Source: Oxytricha trifallax (taxonomy: Eukaryota; Ciliophora; Spirotrichea; Sporadotrichida; Oxytrichidae). From it: 64,000 nt of DNA. The translations under genes and the position numbers were made by a program. The notes beneath the pieces are model-generated. The model was given only the letters and a program-made list of their open reading frames with translations. It did not search any database and was not told the DNA's origin. The stretch spans positions 1-64,000 of the forward strand of contig ARYC01001079.1 in NCBI GenBank assembly GCA_000711775.1. Reading direction: 5' to 3'. Of the stretch, positions 46,867 to 59,663 are shown one piece after another; within the stretch, counting starts at the first letter, position 1, and every line of letters starts with the position of its first letter.

Positions 46867-47069
46867 CTGCGCTAAATTAAGTTTATTGAATTGATTGCTA
46901 AATAAAAAGAATGATAGAAATTTGTCTCAGAATATAACTAGGTATATGTAGTATAGATTAATACAAACATAACTTTAACCTTCAGATTTTTTAGATTATT
47001 TAGATTGACTCTTTCAATAAATATTTAAAATATATTTAATTACTATTAATATGTGCTAACTTTTAATGT

Positions 47070-47240
47070 TGCAGTTTATCTGAATATTGTCAGTAAATGA
47101 GCAGTATCATCAAAGGTTAAAGGAAGCACTCTTCTACAATGGGATTTCAAAATTGAGGAAAGTAAACAACTGCATTTGGATTAACAGAGAATATTATTAA
47201 CGATTGCTATTCATCTAAGAGTGATTTTCAAATCTAAATT
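47070..47240 (+). CDS. Coding island, unrecognised
   Basis: The frame reads LSVNEQYHQRLKEALFYNGI, then SKLRKVNNCIWINREYYQRL, ending at TGA near 47224. It is charged and helical, with GC-richer composition. Probably one exon or MDS, related to the next island by proximity only. Confidence 0.4.
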
Positions 47241-47326
47241 ATAATACATAATACATATTGAGTTTGAGGAATTAACTTTAAATTATCAAATAAATTAATA
47301 TATTTACTAAATAATTTATAATAAGG

Positions 47327-47845
47327 ATGATGACCTTGGAGCACATAACGGTGCGGAAGCTGATGTTTGATGGAATGCAAATGACATGGCCCCCTGGATC
47401 AAGCTACTGTAACTCAACTGTGCAGACTAAGGTAGCTCCGAAGAGTCAAGTGTTCTAACTACTAGGTGCTACTAAAACTACTGCGAAAGAGCAATCACAT
47501 ATCTCTATGAGTCTAGATGAATAAAATAAGAAATAATAGGAACACCGACCCAACTAGTTAGAGAAGGAGTACCCTCTAACCTACGAATAAGGGTCAGATA
47601 CTAGTGGTCCAGAAAATTTCAGTGGACAATAATTAAAAATAATCAAACTAACTAACCACTGTTCAAACAGTTTGATATTTATATACCCATTAAACATTAA
47701 TAATGATCATATATTAAGTACGAGATTATTAAAGTTAATCTCTAGTATTTATTTTACCTTTCAGTTAATATCTAATCTCTCATCTAATTTATATAAATTA
47801 TATTATTCACCATTTATTGAATAAATATATATATATATATATTGA
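47327..47845 (+). CDS. GC-rich coding island, Gln-rich tail
   Basis: ATG 47327 reads MMTLEHITVRKLMFDGMQMT, then WPPGSSYCNSTVQTKVAPKS, then LLGATKTTAKEQSHISMSLD and EHRPNQLEKEYPLTYEQGSD. The coding-like composition stops abruptly near 47635, while the frame stays open to TGA 47843-47845. The sharp composition edges at about 47326 and 47635 are what MDS borders would give. One of the clearest islands in the 44-48 kb chain. No family recognised. Confidence 0.5.
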
Positions 47846-50800
47846 GAATTTAAGGATGTAATCTACCGAAATCTACTAATAAAACTAAAGGTATTAATTA
47901 AACCAAATATGAAGAATTAAAAGAAACTTGCTCAAGAAATTCATATTGACTCTGTAAATAAGTATGATTATAAATTATATTCTTAAATCTTCTATTAATT
48001 ATAAAAACTTCATGCTTTCAATTTATCTATAAAGTAAATAAACAATTATTATAAATCTTATTGCTCAATGACTAAGCTTAATTTAAGAATAAATAAATAG
48101 AAAACTACTTATTAGTAATAAATATGAAAACCAATCATGTTTGATGACTAGTTCTTAAGATCATGCATTTAAAAAAACGTCTTTTGATGCTAACTTCTTC
48201 ATGATAATTTAATTCTTCCTTCTAGAATTTGATATATTTAAATCAATCAAGACCTTATAATTTTCACTCTTTAAACCAATATTAAAAATTTTGGAGGGGG
48301 TGTAAGTTTCCTGCCCATTTTTATATTATAAAATATTTTTAGGGAAGTTTCCTGGCAAGTAAAATATTTTTATCGTATTTTAATTTTTTTTTGTTGTAAT
48401 TACGCTTTTTTTGACAACCACTAACCACTTTTGAGTCTTTTTCTCCTTGAAATTCGAACAATTTAATCAATGATTTACAATATTTTGTTAAATCTACTTC
48501 ATTCTATAAAATACATGACGATTGTAAAAATTATATTAAATTAAATATAAAGGCCTTCAATGCTTAAGTTATAATAATGTAATCATCACTCTTTAAAGTA
48601 TTTATTATTCTTAAATGACTTAACTTGTGCATTTTTCCTACCGTCGGCACTTTTCAAAAACTGCCGATGGTTTCTGCTATTATTTAATTTATTTTACCTT
48701 TTCTTTGTTAAAATTAATTAATTAACAAAAGTTTTTAATAATAATAATACTATAAGTTCAGGATTCAAATATACTAATTATCATAGAAGATCTTTTAAGA
48801 TTGATATTTTTCTTTGAAAAACTTTAAAAACTCTATTAGGGCTTTTAATAATAATGTTTATTCGGACGATAATTCTTATTTTTTCACTTTTTCATTTTTG
48901 AATCCTAAGTTTGTTTTTTTAAGATAGAGAAATAATGAAAACAGACTGGTTAAATTATTTATTATTTTAATAAACTTTTAAAATGCCCTCAACCGTTGGC
49001 ACTTTTCAAAAACTGCCGAAGGTTGAAATAATTAATTATATGCGCTATATTATATGACTGATAACATAAAACCTCTAAAATGATTATTTGTGATAATTTG
49101 ATTATTGTTGTCTTTCTTATAATTTTATCATAATTTGCCAATTGACATGGCTTTAATATGTTAAAGTTAGTATTTTCTATGTACAACATCTTATTTTCAT
49201 GAAAAATCAAGTTTTTGGTAAAATAATATTATTAAAAAATTGACTTGAATAATCAAATCATTTGATATTAGACAACATTATATTTACATTTTATTATTTT
49301 GAAACTTAATAAATATTTTAATTGACCTCTTTTAAATTACGAGTAAAAAATAATTATAATTGAATGTTTCATTTAAGAAGTTATTAAAAATATATATAAA
49401 AATTAACTTGCCATGAAATTTCACCCCCCCAAATTCTTATTTAGAAAGAATATGAAGGAAACATAAGTATAATGTCAACAAATTACAAAAATTTATTTTT
49501 ATATTACTTTAATCTGTAGCTACTTTAGTTAATATTTTATTGCAAAAATACTTTCAAGAAAATATTTCCATGTTCTCTACAATATTTATGACGAGTTATA
49601 AACTGTTCATTTAACATACTATATTAAGTTTACAAATTTAGTTAAAAAGAGTTATCTATAGTATTTAAGAAATCTAAGGAATTTATGATGTTGTATTGTT
49701 ATAATTAAGTACTAATCTATAAAAGAATTAAAATACACATAGTAAAATAATACATGTAAATAAAAAATATCGTAATTTATGATTAATTATTTATTCAGCA
49801 TCAATTAGCGAGCTACTATTATACAAGAATTTTAGAAATTTAAGATTGAAACAAGACTAATTTAAAAATTTAATAATTTAAAATGGATTTCAAAAGGATC
49901 AACCTTTCTTTTAAATCAAGTGATTATTTTTCATTTATTTCCTAATTTATGAATAATTATCAATAATTTTAGCATTTTATTCATAATTTCAGAGATTATT
50001 CTTCTAAATTAAACTTGCTTATATATAATTATCCCAAATATTTTAGAATTTTATTAAAAATTAATAAGTGCGCATGCTTAACAAGAGAGAGACTGCCTTA
50101 ATGTTTTATTAATGCACTTTTCAATATACAAAGTAAATAACTTTATATTAACATGCATAATATTTGTTCGCTAAAATATAATTTTTCAGGAAAACATGAT
50201 TAAAATATAAATTATAAAGTTAAAATGGATTACTAATAGCATTTCATGATGCAAAAATACAATTTATTTTAGCATTATTTAGCAATAATTGCAAATTATA
50301 CTAGAAATATTTCTTAATATAATTTTAATATCAGTTATTATTTATTTTAAAATAAGTATTTTTAAATGATTTTAAAACCATTATATATAAAAATTCATTA
50401 GTTCAAGTCAGAATTTCTAAATAATGCTAAAAGTAATATATAACCATCGATATATTTTAATCATTTTATTCAAAAAAACATATAGAAAATAATAAAAATA
50501 GCGTTTAAATAAAGATGAAGAAGTAGAAAGTAAATTTTAAAAGAGGTGGAAGAGGAAAATTTTAATTATCAAATTAATGAGAAAAAATGTTTGCTCAAGC
50601 TACTAATTGGAGTTAAATAGAGTTATAACCAAATTATATAATGCTAGATTTACCAAAAAATTCTAATATTTAAATTCAAAATAAAAATTAATGATAAAAT
50701 TTATAGTCGTTTCAGCTAAAAATATTTTCAAAATGCATTAAAATTTATAATTAAATTTATGGTCATTTCAAAAACAAATGTCGCCAAAATTTATTAAAAT

Positions 50801-51014
50801 TTATAATATAATTCAGCCTCTAAATTTATTTTTAAATAAAAGAATTTAAAAAATAGGATGAAAAAAAATATGAAATAAATACGAGAATATTTCCAATAAC
50901 AACTGAAAATGAAAGAAATATATTGAAAAAAAGATGCTATTTTGAAATTTTCTTAAGAGAATTGAAGATAATTGAGGGCAATAAATATACCTCGAAAATC
51001 ATAATCTCATTTGT
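47846..51014. other. Long AT-rich stretch
   Basis: Two short repeats AAAACTGCCGATGG near 48658 and AAAACTGCCGAAGG near 49009 share CGGCACTTTTCAAAAACTGC-like context on one strand. They may be ends of a small degenerate element (about 48.64-49.02 kb). A minus-strand ORF at 48989-49210 is not supported. Nothing else seen. Confidence 0.4.
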
Positions 51015-51795
51015 TCATTGCTTGCTCTTCTCTGAAACGTAGATACCATCGAGGAACTTTCTGTTATTCTTGTCTCCGATTTTGCAGACTTGGGAGATTA
51101 GGGTGCAGCCGAGGAAGACTTGTTGGTTGTTAATGCCTTCGAAGATGAGCTCGTCCTTAAGGTCTGGGTTCATTCTGAAGGTGCAGCCTGGGAGCAAATC
51201 GATTCTCTTGGCTTGATTTCCACCGAGGAAGTTCTTGACCTCTACGAACCTGCCATCCTTGGTAATCACGACGTTGATGGGGAAATGAGCATGTACCAGT
51301 CTCATATTATATCTGTAAACCTACACTCATCATTATCAGGAATTACTATTGCCAGTAAAGCTCAATTCGCTAACCGGAAATCTCTAAGCCAACTCCGCTT
51401 CAACAAAGTGGAATAAATTGCAGTGGTGGTCACTGGTGCCTTCGTAGTGTGATTGGCATCTTTCAGCTTGAGCAGGTGGGTGAACTGGGTCTCCGTTGAT
51501 GCAGAAACTGAATTCGTTGCAGTGAATGTTCTCATCACAGACTCCAGTTGGGTTCTTTTTACCGCAGGTCTTCATAGCGGTGACTGGTTGCATGTAGGCA
51601 TCTGGTTGGGGATCAGCGTGGATTCATTACTTGAACACATTGCACTTTTAGCCAGTTGGGCAAGCAGTTTCATTGCACTTAAGAATTTGACCAGCACCAA
51701 CGGTTTGTTCGTGTGTGCCCTCCAAAGAGATGCTTGATGCTGAAATTAGCAGTGGCAAAGCCGACTACTGCGAGTAAGATAATAATCTTCTCCAT
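51015..51795 (-). CDS. Secreted cysteine-rich protein gene with one intron
   Basis: ATG at 51795 reads MEKIIILLAVVGFATANF, a good signal peptide. After a one-base frame change near 51740 the mature part reads EGTHEQTVGAGQILKCNETA, then CPTGQKCNVFK, then KTCGKKNPTGVCDENIHCNE, FSFCINGDPVHPP and CQSHYEGTSDHHCNLF. There are about 12 cysteines, so it is probably disulphide-bonded outside the cell or in a secretory granule. A 54-nt GT-AG intron at 51321-51374 removes three TGAs in frame and joins to VYRYNMRLVHAHFPINVVIT, then GCTFRMNPDLKDELIFEG and a C-terminus ending at TGA 51015-51017. One internal TGA remains near 51620. Very GC-rich beside its flanks: the best candidate for macronuclear-destined DNA here. 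No named family recognised. Confidence 0.65.
51321..51374 (-). other. Predicted GT-AG intron (54 nt)
   Basis: On the minus strand GTTAGCG at 51374 to GTGTAG at 51321. It is 18 codons long, keeps the frame and removes all three TGA codons between the two halves of the gene. Confidence 0.6.
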
Positions 51796-52801
51796 TTATT
51801 AAGGGATTCTAATCAATAATTAATTATAATATTGTGAGAGCTGTAATTTAGAGATTCAAACAATATATTAAATAATTTAATTAATTTCTTTTCATCCTAT
51901 TTTTTAAATTCTAACGTTATAAATTTTTCAGATCACATTACAGCTAAACATATATCCCATACCAAGAGCTCATTTATTTATTTCTTGTACTTATTTGTGA
52001 AAATAGTTTGTATTTCAAACTCTTTGGTGTTATTAATAAATTTCTCTATCTGGAAAAAATTACTGATATGTAATTTTAATGAGAGGTTTCTTGTTTTTAT
52101 TTAATTTCTAATTAAATGATCTATTTATCGTTAGTTATTGTCGAATGTAAAATATCTTTTAATGATTTTTTAAGATTGTTAGTATCTGAGTTAATGCTTA
52201 GCTATGTTAATTGTTGTTGTTTATTATTTAAGAATTAAAAATTTGTTTAGGATTCAATTAATATTTGAAATTTATCCAGCAATTTTACAAACAATTTTGC
52301 AAAGTTCTATGTTTTTGATAAATTTTTATTTCTTATATTTATCCAATATTCTTAATTTTTTTTATTTCTCTTAAAATGCTTTTAGTTTTTTTAATTTTAG
52401 TATGGTTTTATATTAATATATCGTAATAAACTATATTGATTTTATATAATTGTTTCTAATTAAATATTAAGTCATCTCTATTGTGTCCTTTTATATATTT
52501 GATATTAAATCTAAATTTTTTTAATAAAAATTAAAACATGAAACATTTTACTTATTTCCCTACATTATTAAATTATTGTTTTAAATATACTGCCATCACC
52601 TCCAATATAAAATTAAGTTCCTATCAAGGAAAATAAGTTATTTTATATGGCTAATTCTGTTAAATCTATTGAAAATCTATTACATAAATAATTTTAATAC
52701 ACAATATTTAAAAAATAAGTTATATCAGTAAATGCACCAAAAAGATTTTAGAAAATGTTTAATAAAAACTATTTCTACAATTCAAACTATTTCTCTTGTT
52801 A
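51796..52801. other. AT-rich spacer
   Basis: 5' flank of the cysteine-rich gene. Nothing supported. Confidence 0.4.
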
Positions 52802-53216
52802 TTGTAGAAATACATTTGAATTTGGAAAATTAAATTTAATTAAATTAATAATAAATAAAAATCGTGGCAGTTAAAGTTGGCCAATTTAAACGATCTAGGG
52901 CTCATTCGATAGAGAATTCAAAATTAGCTGGACTTTACTATTGGCGGTACTATTTTATCGCATCCCTGGAGCGAGATAACTTGACTTTAATTAAACACAT
53001 CTAAATTCATTAAATTATACCCTCACATTAAAGTCAAGTTATCTCGCTCCAGGGATGCGATAAAATAGTACCGCCAATAGTAAAGTCCAGCTAATTTTGA
53101 ATTCTCTATCGAATGAGCCCAAGATCGTTCAAATTGGCCAACTTTAACTGCCACGATTTTTATTTATTATTAATTTAATTATATTTAATTTTCCAAATTT
53201 AAATGTATTTCTACAA
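52802..53216. mobile_element. Hairpin MITE family, copy 2
   Basis: TTGTAGAAATACATTTGAAT at 52802 is mirrored at 53216, with TA at both flanks. The two arms of about 180 bases are almost identical inverted copies (ATCGTGGCAGTTAAAGTTGG, TTTACTATTGGCGGTACTAT, TCCCTGGAGCGAGATAACTT) around a 40-base centre. Nearly the same sequence recurs at 58.87 kb. Non-coding. Confidence 0.85.
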
Positions 53217-54800
53217 TATTATTAATCTGAGATTTATAATATAAAAATATTTTATCGAATAAATAAAAATTTATTGTTATTAAGTATGTTTTAATTTTTT
53301 ATCTATATTTCAAATTTCTCTGCTTTTTAATTGATAACATAATTATAATAATAATTTTTAGTTTATAATACTTTGAATATATAAAAAGAAATCTAAACTT
53401 GCCGAGAAAATAAACGAAGCATTAAAATTAATTTACTACTCTCTGTATTGTAATTGAAAATGTTATATCAAATACAATATTATTAACAATAATAACTTTT
53501 GATAATTTGCCAAATTAACTCCTATAGATCTAGCAATAAAAATAAATAAGACTAATTTAAATAATAACTAAAACAAAAATTTAATAGAATAAATTCAAAT
53601 AGTTGACACTTATTTAATAAATTAAATAGCATTTTTATATTTTGTAATTAGACTATATAAATTTCTCAAAGATTATTTAGTAATTAGTTGGCTTAAAGAG
53701 AAAAAAACGTTGAAAATTTGAATGATATTAAATTTTAACAAAGTTGAATTTTATATTTAACTTTTTTATTTTTAAATCTACATAATTTATAACTATTGAT
53801 AAGTTTAAATATAATATAACTAACTATATTTCATTTTAACTTTATTAATATCAAGATTGTAAGTATTAAAATAACTTTAAATTTATCAAATTAAATTAAA
53901 GAAATATAAAAATGTTATGCTTCTTAAAAAAATAATATCTATTAAGGTTTATCAAACATACAATGCTTTCACGAGATTATAAAAATAAACATTGAATTGT
54001 AATAGTTGCATGGATAAGATTTAGTATAATTATTTGTTTGTGTAAATATAGGAAGAATTGTTTTTGGGAGAGGTTGTCAGCTCAAAGCGAATTTTGTCTT
54101 TACGAAATTCATGTTGAATATCTCATATCTTTTAATTCTTTCACTAAGTAATTTATTAATTTTTTTATAAGTAATTAATAGATTTCTTTGTTATTTTTCA
54201 TTCAAATATCTTTAAATAATCGTTTAAATATTATATTTATATATACTTAAAGTTTTTTTTTACATTTTAATTACTAAAATAATTTTTGTTTACAATAAAA
54301 CCCCGATATTATAAACTTTATTATCTTAATTTCTTATATAGTATAAATATTTAAATATTAATCTATATTTTCTATATCTTTTATCCTATTATATCATATT
54401 ATTTTCTTATTAGTGGTATTTATATTTTATTATTAGCAATGAACCTTTTTGAATTTAATCTTTAATCAGCATTTTTAATTCATACAATGAAAAATAGATT
54501 ATATAAAGAATTAATAAAACAGATTTCTTATAAAATAAAATAGAACACGAACAATTCAAACAGTTGCCATTCTTATAGTCCTTAAATTAAATTATAGCAT
54601 GTATATATACTTTCACGCTATTCATATTCTATTCTTTTTCTTTGAGAAAGTTTAGTTATAGACAGTCACTGCTTTTACAAGATTAGAGCTCTTAAAATTA
54701 AAATTTCAATTTCATGTTTGTAACTTACATTTTAATCAATGAATCTGCTTCATCTCATTAAAAGTATTCTAATTAATCTTAATTGAATTATTATTATAAT
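53217..54800. other. AT-rich spacer
   Basis: No supported feature. Confidence 0.4.
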
Positions 54801-55045
54801 GATGAAATACAATTTATTTTTTAAAAAAAAGATCATAATTAGAAATACATCGATCTAAATTAATGGCAGTTAATATTTTAGATTTAAATTAATTATAGCC
54901 AAAACTAATTATATGATGATTTAATTAAATTTAAAAATTTTTTGCAATTGTGCAAAACATAATCATTAGACTTTTGGTTGATTATCTGCACAAGTATTTA
55001 TATAAATGCATTTAAATAATCAAATATGTAGAAATGGCTCTCAGA
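54801..55045 (+). repeat. Left terminal inverted repeat of Rep element 2
   Basis: Pairs with 56392-56631. The inner edge is ATGGCTCTCAGAT and its complement. Confidence 0.75.
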
Positions 55046-55099
55046 TCAACAGATTCTCTGCTTCCGTGTCTCTATTGCTGATTCCGGTAGATTTGATCT

Positions 55100-56380
55100 C
55101 CAGTCTGATTGTTTTTTGAGTCTTCGCTACATAGGCTTTCTTCTTCAGATCTGTCGAGAAGGTAATTTTCTAATTGTAAGGCATCACAAGGAAAAGCCAG
55201 CTTACATGATTTGCCTTCCAATATCGGCGTCGTTCCTGTGATACACTTCCTTTCGAAGCAATCCTTTTCCTCGGCAGTTATTCTATTCCACGGGAGCTCG
55301 TTATTCGTAATGATTGTGAAGCAGTCCTAGTACAGCACCTATGTCTCCCCAAATTCCACATACTGTGTATCCCCTGCCCTCAAGGAGCTTCTTAATTGCT
55401 GGAATGTTATGCTTGCTGAAGAATCTCTCTATGTTCATTTCATGTATCAACAGTACTTGCGCCACCTTATCGAGGGATCTCCCTTCAACATAAAAGTGAG
55501 TTAGTCCAAGAATCAGCTCGTTGTATATGAATATACTATCGATCATTTTGAGGATGGTGCTCTTGCTGGTGTTGGCAGCTCCATAAAGCCAGACACAGTG
55601 AATCTTTTTATCCTCTCGCTTTAGGAATACCAAATTCAGAGCATCACCTATTTCGTATTATCCTCGATCTCTCAATTAATCATCAGTAAGATGTTTTGAT
55701 TTTTTAAACACATGCTTGTGTTTTTTTACGAAATTTTCAAGTTTCTATTTCACCGAGACTATTTCTTTATGCACGACGCCGAGATATTTCAAAACCTTGT
55801 GTGCGTTAGAAAGCTTCTATTGTCTTTGCAAATAAATATAAGCCATCAGGATCATTTAAATTATTGTGAAGATACAGTTTTTAGCTCATAGAGCCGTTTG
55901 CGATGTTTTCTGCAAGGAATTATCTTGAAGTTCTTTTTTATGGAAACTACTGTAGCTCTACCAAACTTTCTCTCGCCGCTATCTTACTATAATCTATTTA
56001 CATCTCTTGAGGATTCCCGTACATCGGTGCTAGCCCTTGATTCTTTTTGTAAAACTTATGTGTTGTTTTAATACCTTAATTCGTCATCTATAGGCCGAGC
56101 TTCTAGAATATCACGCACCCTCCTCTCTTCTTAGTTTTAAAGTATTCTCTATTAATAACATTAGTGTCTCTTGATACTTTGATGTGAAAGAATGTATTCT
56201 TGGTAACCTTATTGTCGAGTTAATTTAAATCTTCTAATGAACTTGCTCAATCATGGCCATACTTACCAGTCCCGTGACCTTTAGGAAGAAATCCAATCTG
56301 CAGTAATATTTCTTTTTTGTAGACATTTTGACTTTCTTTATAGTTCAATGGCTCAAGAACATTAAACTACCCTTCAGTTT
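55100..56380 (-). pseudogene. Rep-type protein with SF3 helicase domain (fossil)
   Basis: The helicase part at about 55300-55640 has a P-loop-type block (VWLYGAANTSKS near 55570) and a Walker B-type block (VLLIHEMN near 55440). The latter is followed by the charged helix NIPAIKKLLEGRGY, which parallels EGIKQLMEGEG in copy 1. The N-terminal part lies toward 56.3 kb. Not readable as one frame; several breaks. General composition and gene orientation within the TIRs match copy 1. Confidence 0.55.
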
Positions 56381-56391
56381 GAAAATTCAAA

Positions 56392-56631
56392 TCTGAGAGC
56401 CATTTTTACATATTTAATTATTTAAATATATTTATATAAATACTTGTGCAGATGATCAACCAAAAGTCTAATGATTATATTTTGCACACTTGTACACAAT
56501 TTATATATTTAATTAAATCATAATATAATTAGTTTTGGCTATAATTAATTTAATCTAAAATGTTAACTGCCTCTAATTTAGATCGATGTATTTCTAATTA
56601 CGATTTTTTTCCAAATCAATTGTATTTCATC
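56392..56631 (-). repeat. Right terminal inverted repeat of Rep element 2
   Basis: Complement of 54801-55045. AAT follows at 56632-56634. Confidence 0.75.
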
Positions 56632-56634
56632 AAT

Positions 56635-58677
56635 AATATTTTTTTATCTATCTTAATTAACAGCTTTTTAATTTATTGAGTATTTAATATTTTGTTTCTA
56701 TTTCGTGTAATTTTATTATTATCTTAGAGTATTAAAGAGAATTGCATATCTTTCTCCTCATCATTTATTATTTATCCAACTGTCAATAACTGAATCAAGA
56801 ATAATTAAAATGCATAAATAATTATATTTACAAAACTATTTTATATTTTTAAGTTAAATGAGTTTGTTTCTCTTTTTAGATTCTTTAAAATAATTTTTTT
56901 CCCTTGAGAGTTATGACTAATCTTAATCAATACAATTGACTGATAATCAAATAAATAGATAAATTTACATCAATCACTATTAATTGATTAATGATAAAAT
57001 TTGATTTATTATCTCATTTTATTATTTTTACGCATTTATGAATAGTTTACAAATAATAACTTTAATTCGTAGCTCTTTACAACATTATATTTCAAGATTT
57101 ATTTATTAATCTTCCTAAATTATACCAGAAATTTATCCCACTAGTATCATTTTTTATGGTCCATTAATTTCAACTTTGACATTCTCTTTATGTTAAATTT
57201 CATTTATATATTTATAAACATAAATAACGATTACATAATAGTATATTAATTGATTTGTTGATATTTGTTTTATATAACTTAAATAAGATCGCAGTTAGTA
57301 AAGCCAGCAAAACCTAATAATCTTAGGACAGCTAAACATTTAATACGAAATCAGATAAAATTTTAAATCAAAGTGTCATTTAGCAACAAAAGCAAGGTAA
57401 TAAATTCAATTCGAAGGCATAATTTGATTCGTAGGCATTATATTAAAATTAATTTATCAAGTTACAGTTATGATCTAGTTGTTGATAAATTTAAACAAAG
57501 TACAGTTAACTTTTAAAATTCATAAGTTTGCAATATATATAATCATTTTAAGCTTGATCAATAACAATAAATTATATAATTCTAAGTTCTTTCTGAATAA
57601 ATAGAAAAATGTCAATGATTCATAAGCTTCAGAATAAAAAGGATATGGTGAGTAGGATAAAGCGAAAAATTAAATCAAATTACTTTAATATCATTTAAGA
57701 GATAAATAGATAATACTTCAATTTGAGACAAAAAAGCCTGTAATTTAACTAATTAAAAGATTTAGTTTGGATTGTTTATTAATTAATTAAATTATTATAT
57801 AAATATAAGTGACTTAATGAATTAATTATCTCGAAGATACTTAAAAATGACAATATTACTTATTTCTTTTGATTTGATCTTTGTGATTACTGATAAATTT
57901 TACTATTTTGACATTTTATCTAAATAAAAATCATAAGTTAATGTAGAATATATGGATAGAGTGAATATCTAACTTGGTCTTCTAATTTGAATTATAAACT
58001 TAAATATGTTTTATTTATAAACAGGTTGGATTAAAATAATTGTTTAAATTAGTGTGAAAATGTAATATTCTAGTGAAATATCGATTACAGTGTGAAATTA
58101 TTTTTGCTCATAACATATTATATTAAATTTAGCAATAATATTCATTTAACTAATTTGGTGCAATAACAAACCCTTATTCTTATTTTTGAGATAATTTATC
58201 TGTTAAAAGTACAGAGATATTCTGATTTGATTAATTAAATTGGTATCCTCAATAGTTTAATTATTTTTTAAAATAAAATTCTATAATTTTATGGCTTTAA
58301 ATAGAGTATTTTTTAATTAAATTAGAAAAAATTTTAATGTTAATTGAATTTTAATGATGTAGTCATTTAATTTATGTATCTAAATTAATTATTAATATGA
58401 AAAATTAATGAAAAAATAATTATATTTTTCTATTCTTAAAGAAATTTCAAATAATATCAAAATATTAAGATATCCCAGAATTGGTTAATTGCTTGTCTTA
58501 CAATTATTTTCCAATTAATAATCTACATTATCAAAAAATAAAACTTTATATGATTACAAAAATTTTCCAAATTTAAATCATTCGATAAATTTTGTTATAA
58601 ATTTAATGTTAAAATGCCCGTTTCCCCAGGAATTGAAATAATTTATCAAAGCTAGGGAAAATAGAAAGAATACATTT
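56635..58677. other. Long AT-rich stretch
   Basis: No supported feature. Confidence 0.4.
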
Positions 58678-58842
58678 TCATTTTGTTGATTTTACAACAT
58701 CAATTTAAAAGTTTGAGTTTTGATAAGTTTATAATTGTTAGGGGGCAATCTTGCTTCTCTTTTTGTAGCTACATGTTGCTTTATGTGCCTTGATCAACTC
58801 ATTATTGGCTTTCATTAGGATGGATAAATTGCATGTGTCAAC
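58678..58842 (-). CDS. Coding island, C-terminal end of an unknown protein
   Basis: The minus-strand frame reads TCNLSILMKANNELIKAHKA, then TCSYKKRSKIAPQQLQTYQ, and ends at TGA 58678-58680. Basic and helical with coding-like composition. It lies 30 bases from MITE copy 3, which may have cut it off from its upstream part. Confidence 0.4.
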
Positions 58843-58869
58843 TGATTTTATTATTATTAACTCACTATA

Positions 58870-59284
58870 TTGTTGAAATACATTCGAAATTGTTAAAATC
58901 ATTCTAATTAAATTAATTATTATTCAAAATCGTGGCAGTTAAAATTGGCCAATTTAAACGATCTTGGGCTCATTTGATAGATAATTAAAAATTAGCTGGA
59001 CTTTACTATTGGCGGTACTATTTTATCGCATCCCTGGAGCGAGATAACTTGAGTTTAATGTGAGGGTAAAATTTAATGAATTTAGATGTGTTTAATTAAA
59101 GTCAAGTTATCTCGCTCCAGGGATGCGATAAAATAGTACCGCCAATAGTAAAGTCTAGCTAATTTTGAATTCTCTATCGAATGAGCCCTAGATCGTTTAA
59201 ATTAACGAACTTTAACTGCCACGATTTTGAATAATAATTAAATTAATTAGAATGATTTTAACAATTTCGAATGTATTCCTACAA
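58870..59284. mobile_element. Hairpin MITE family, copy 3
   Basis: TTGTTGAAATACATTCGAAA at 58870 is mirrored at 59284, with TA flanks. The body is nearly identical to copy 2, but the centre is inverted relative to it (TGAGGGTAAAATTTAATGAA here, its complement there). Arms almost perfectly complementary. Non-coding. Confidence 0.85.
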
Positions 59285-59663
59285 TATTAAATCAATCTAT
59301 TATCAAGTGATAAATTTATGTAAATTCTTTATGATTTATATTTTGAATTTATTGATCCAAGTTTTCTTCTTTGTTAGATTTATGCTGTTTTTAAGGAATT
59401 TTTTATAAAATATTTTTAGTACTTTTTATTGATTAATTTTTATATCAAAATTAGCAATCTTTCGTCTTGTAATATTTTCAATTATTACTGAATTCCCTTG
59501 TAAACATTAATATTAAATAGGAGTAAGTTACTGAATTTGATATATCTTTTGAATTAGATTTGTTATAGTTTTATTCTATATCTTATGTGTTTAAGGCTAT
59601 TAGTGTTTTAATTAAACTAGTTATGGAAGAGAAGTTTTTGAAATCAATAATAATAATAATATG

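Larger units (their letters stand above)
54801..56631. mobile_element. Rep/SF3-helicase element with long TIRs (fossil), copy 2
   Basis: TIRs of about 240 bases. GATGAAATACAATT at 54801 is mirrored by AATTGTATTTCATC ending at 56631. Inside them ACTTTTGGTTGATTATCTGC and the complement lie near 54970 and 56460. AAT flanks both ends (54798-54800, 56632-56634), matching the ANT target of TBE elements. It holds one minus-strand Rep-type gene remnant, broken in several places. It is the same kind of element as copy 1, but the TIR sequences are not obviously alike, so it is a different lineage. Confidence 0.7.

Noticed and set aside
51120-51737. Two plus-strand ORFs over the cysteine-rich gene
   Set aside because: The minus strand has the signal peptide, cysteine pattern and frame-keeping intron; these are its shadows.
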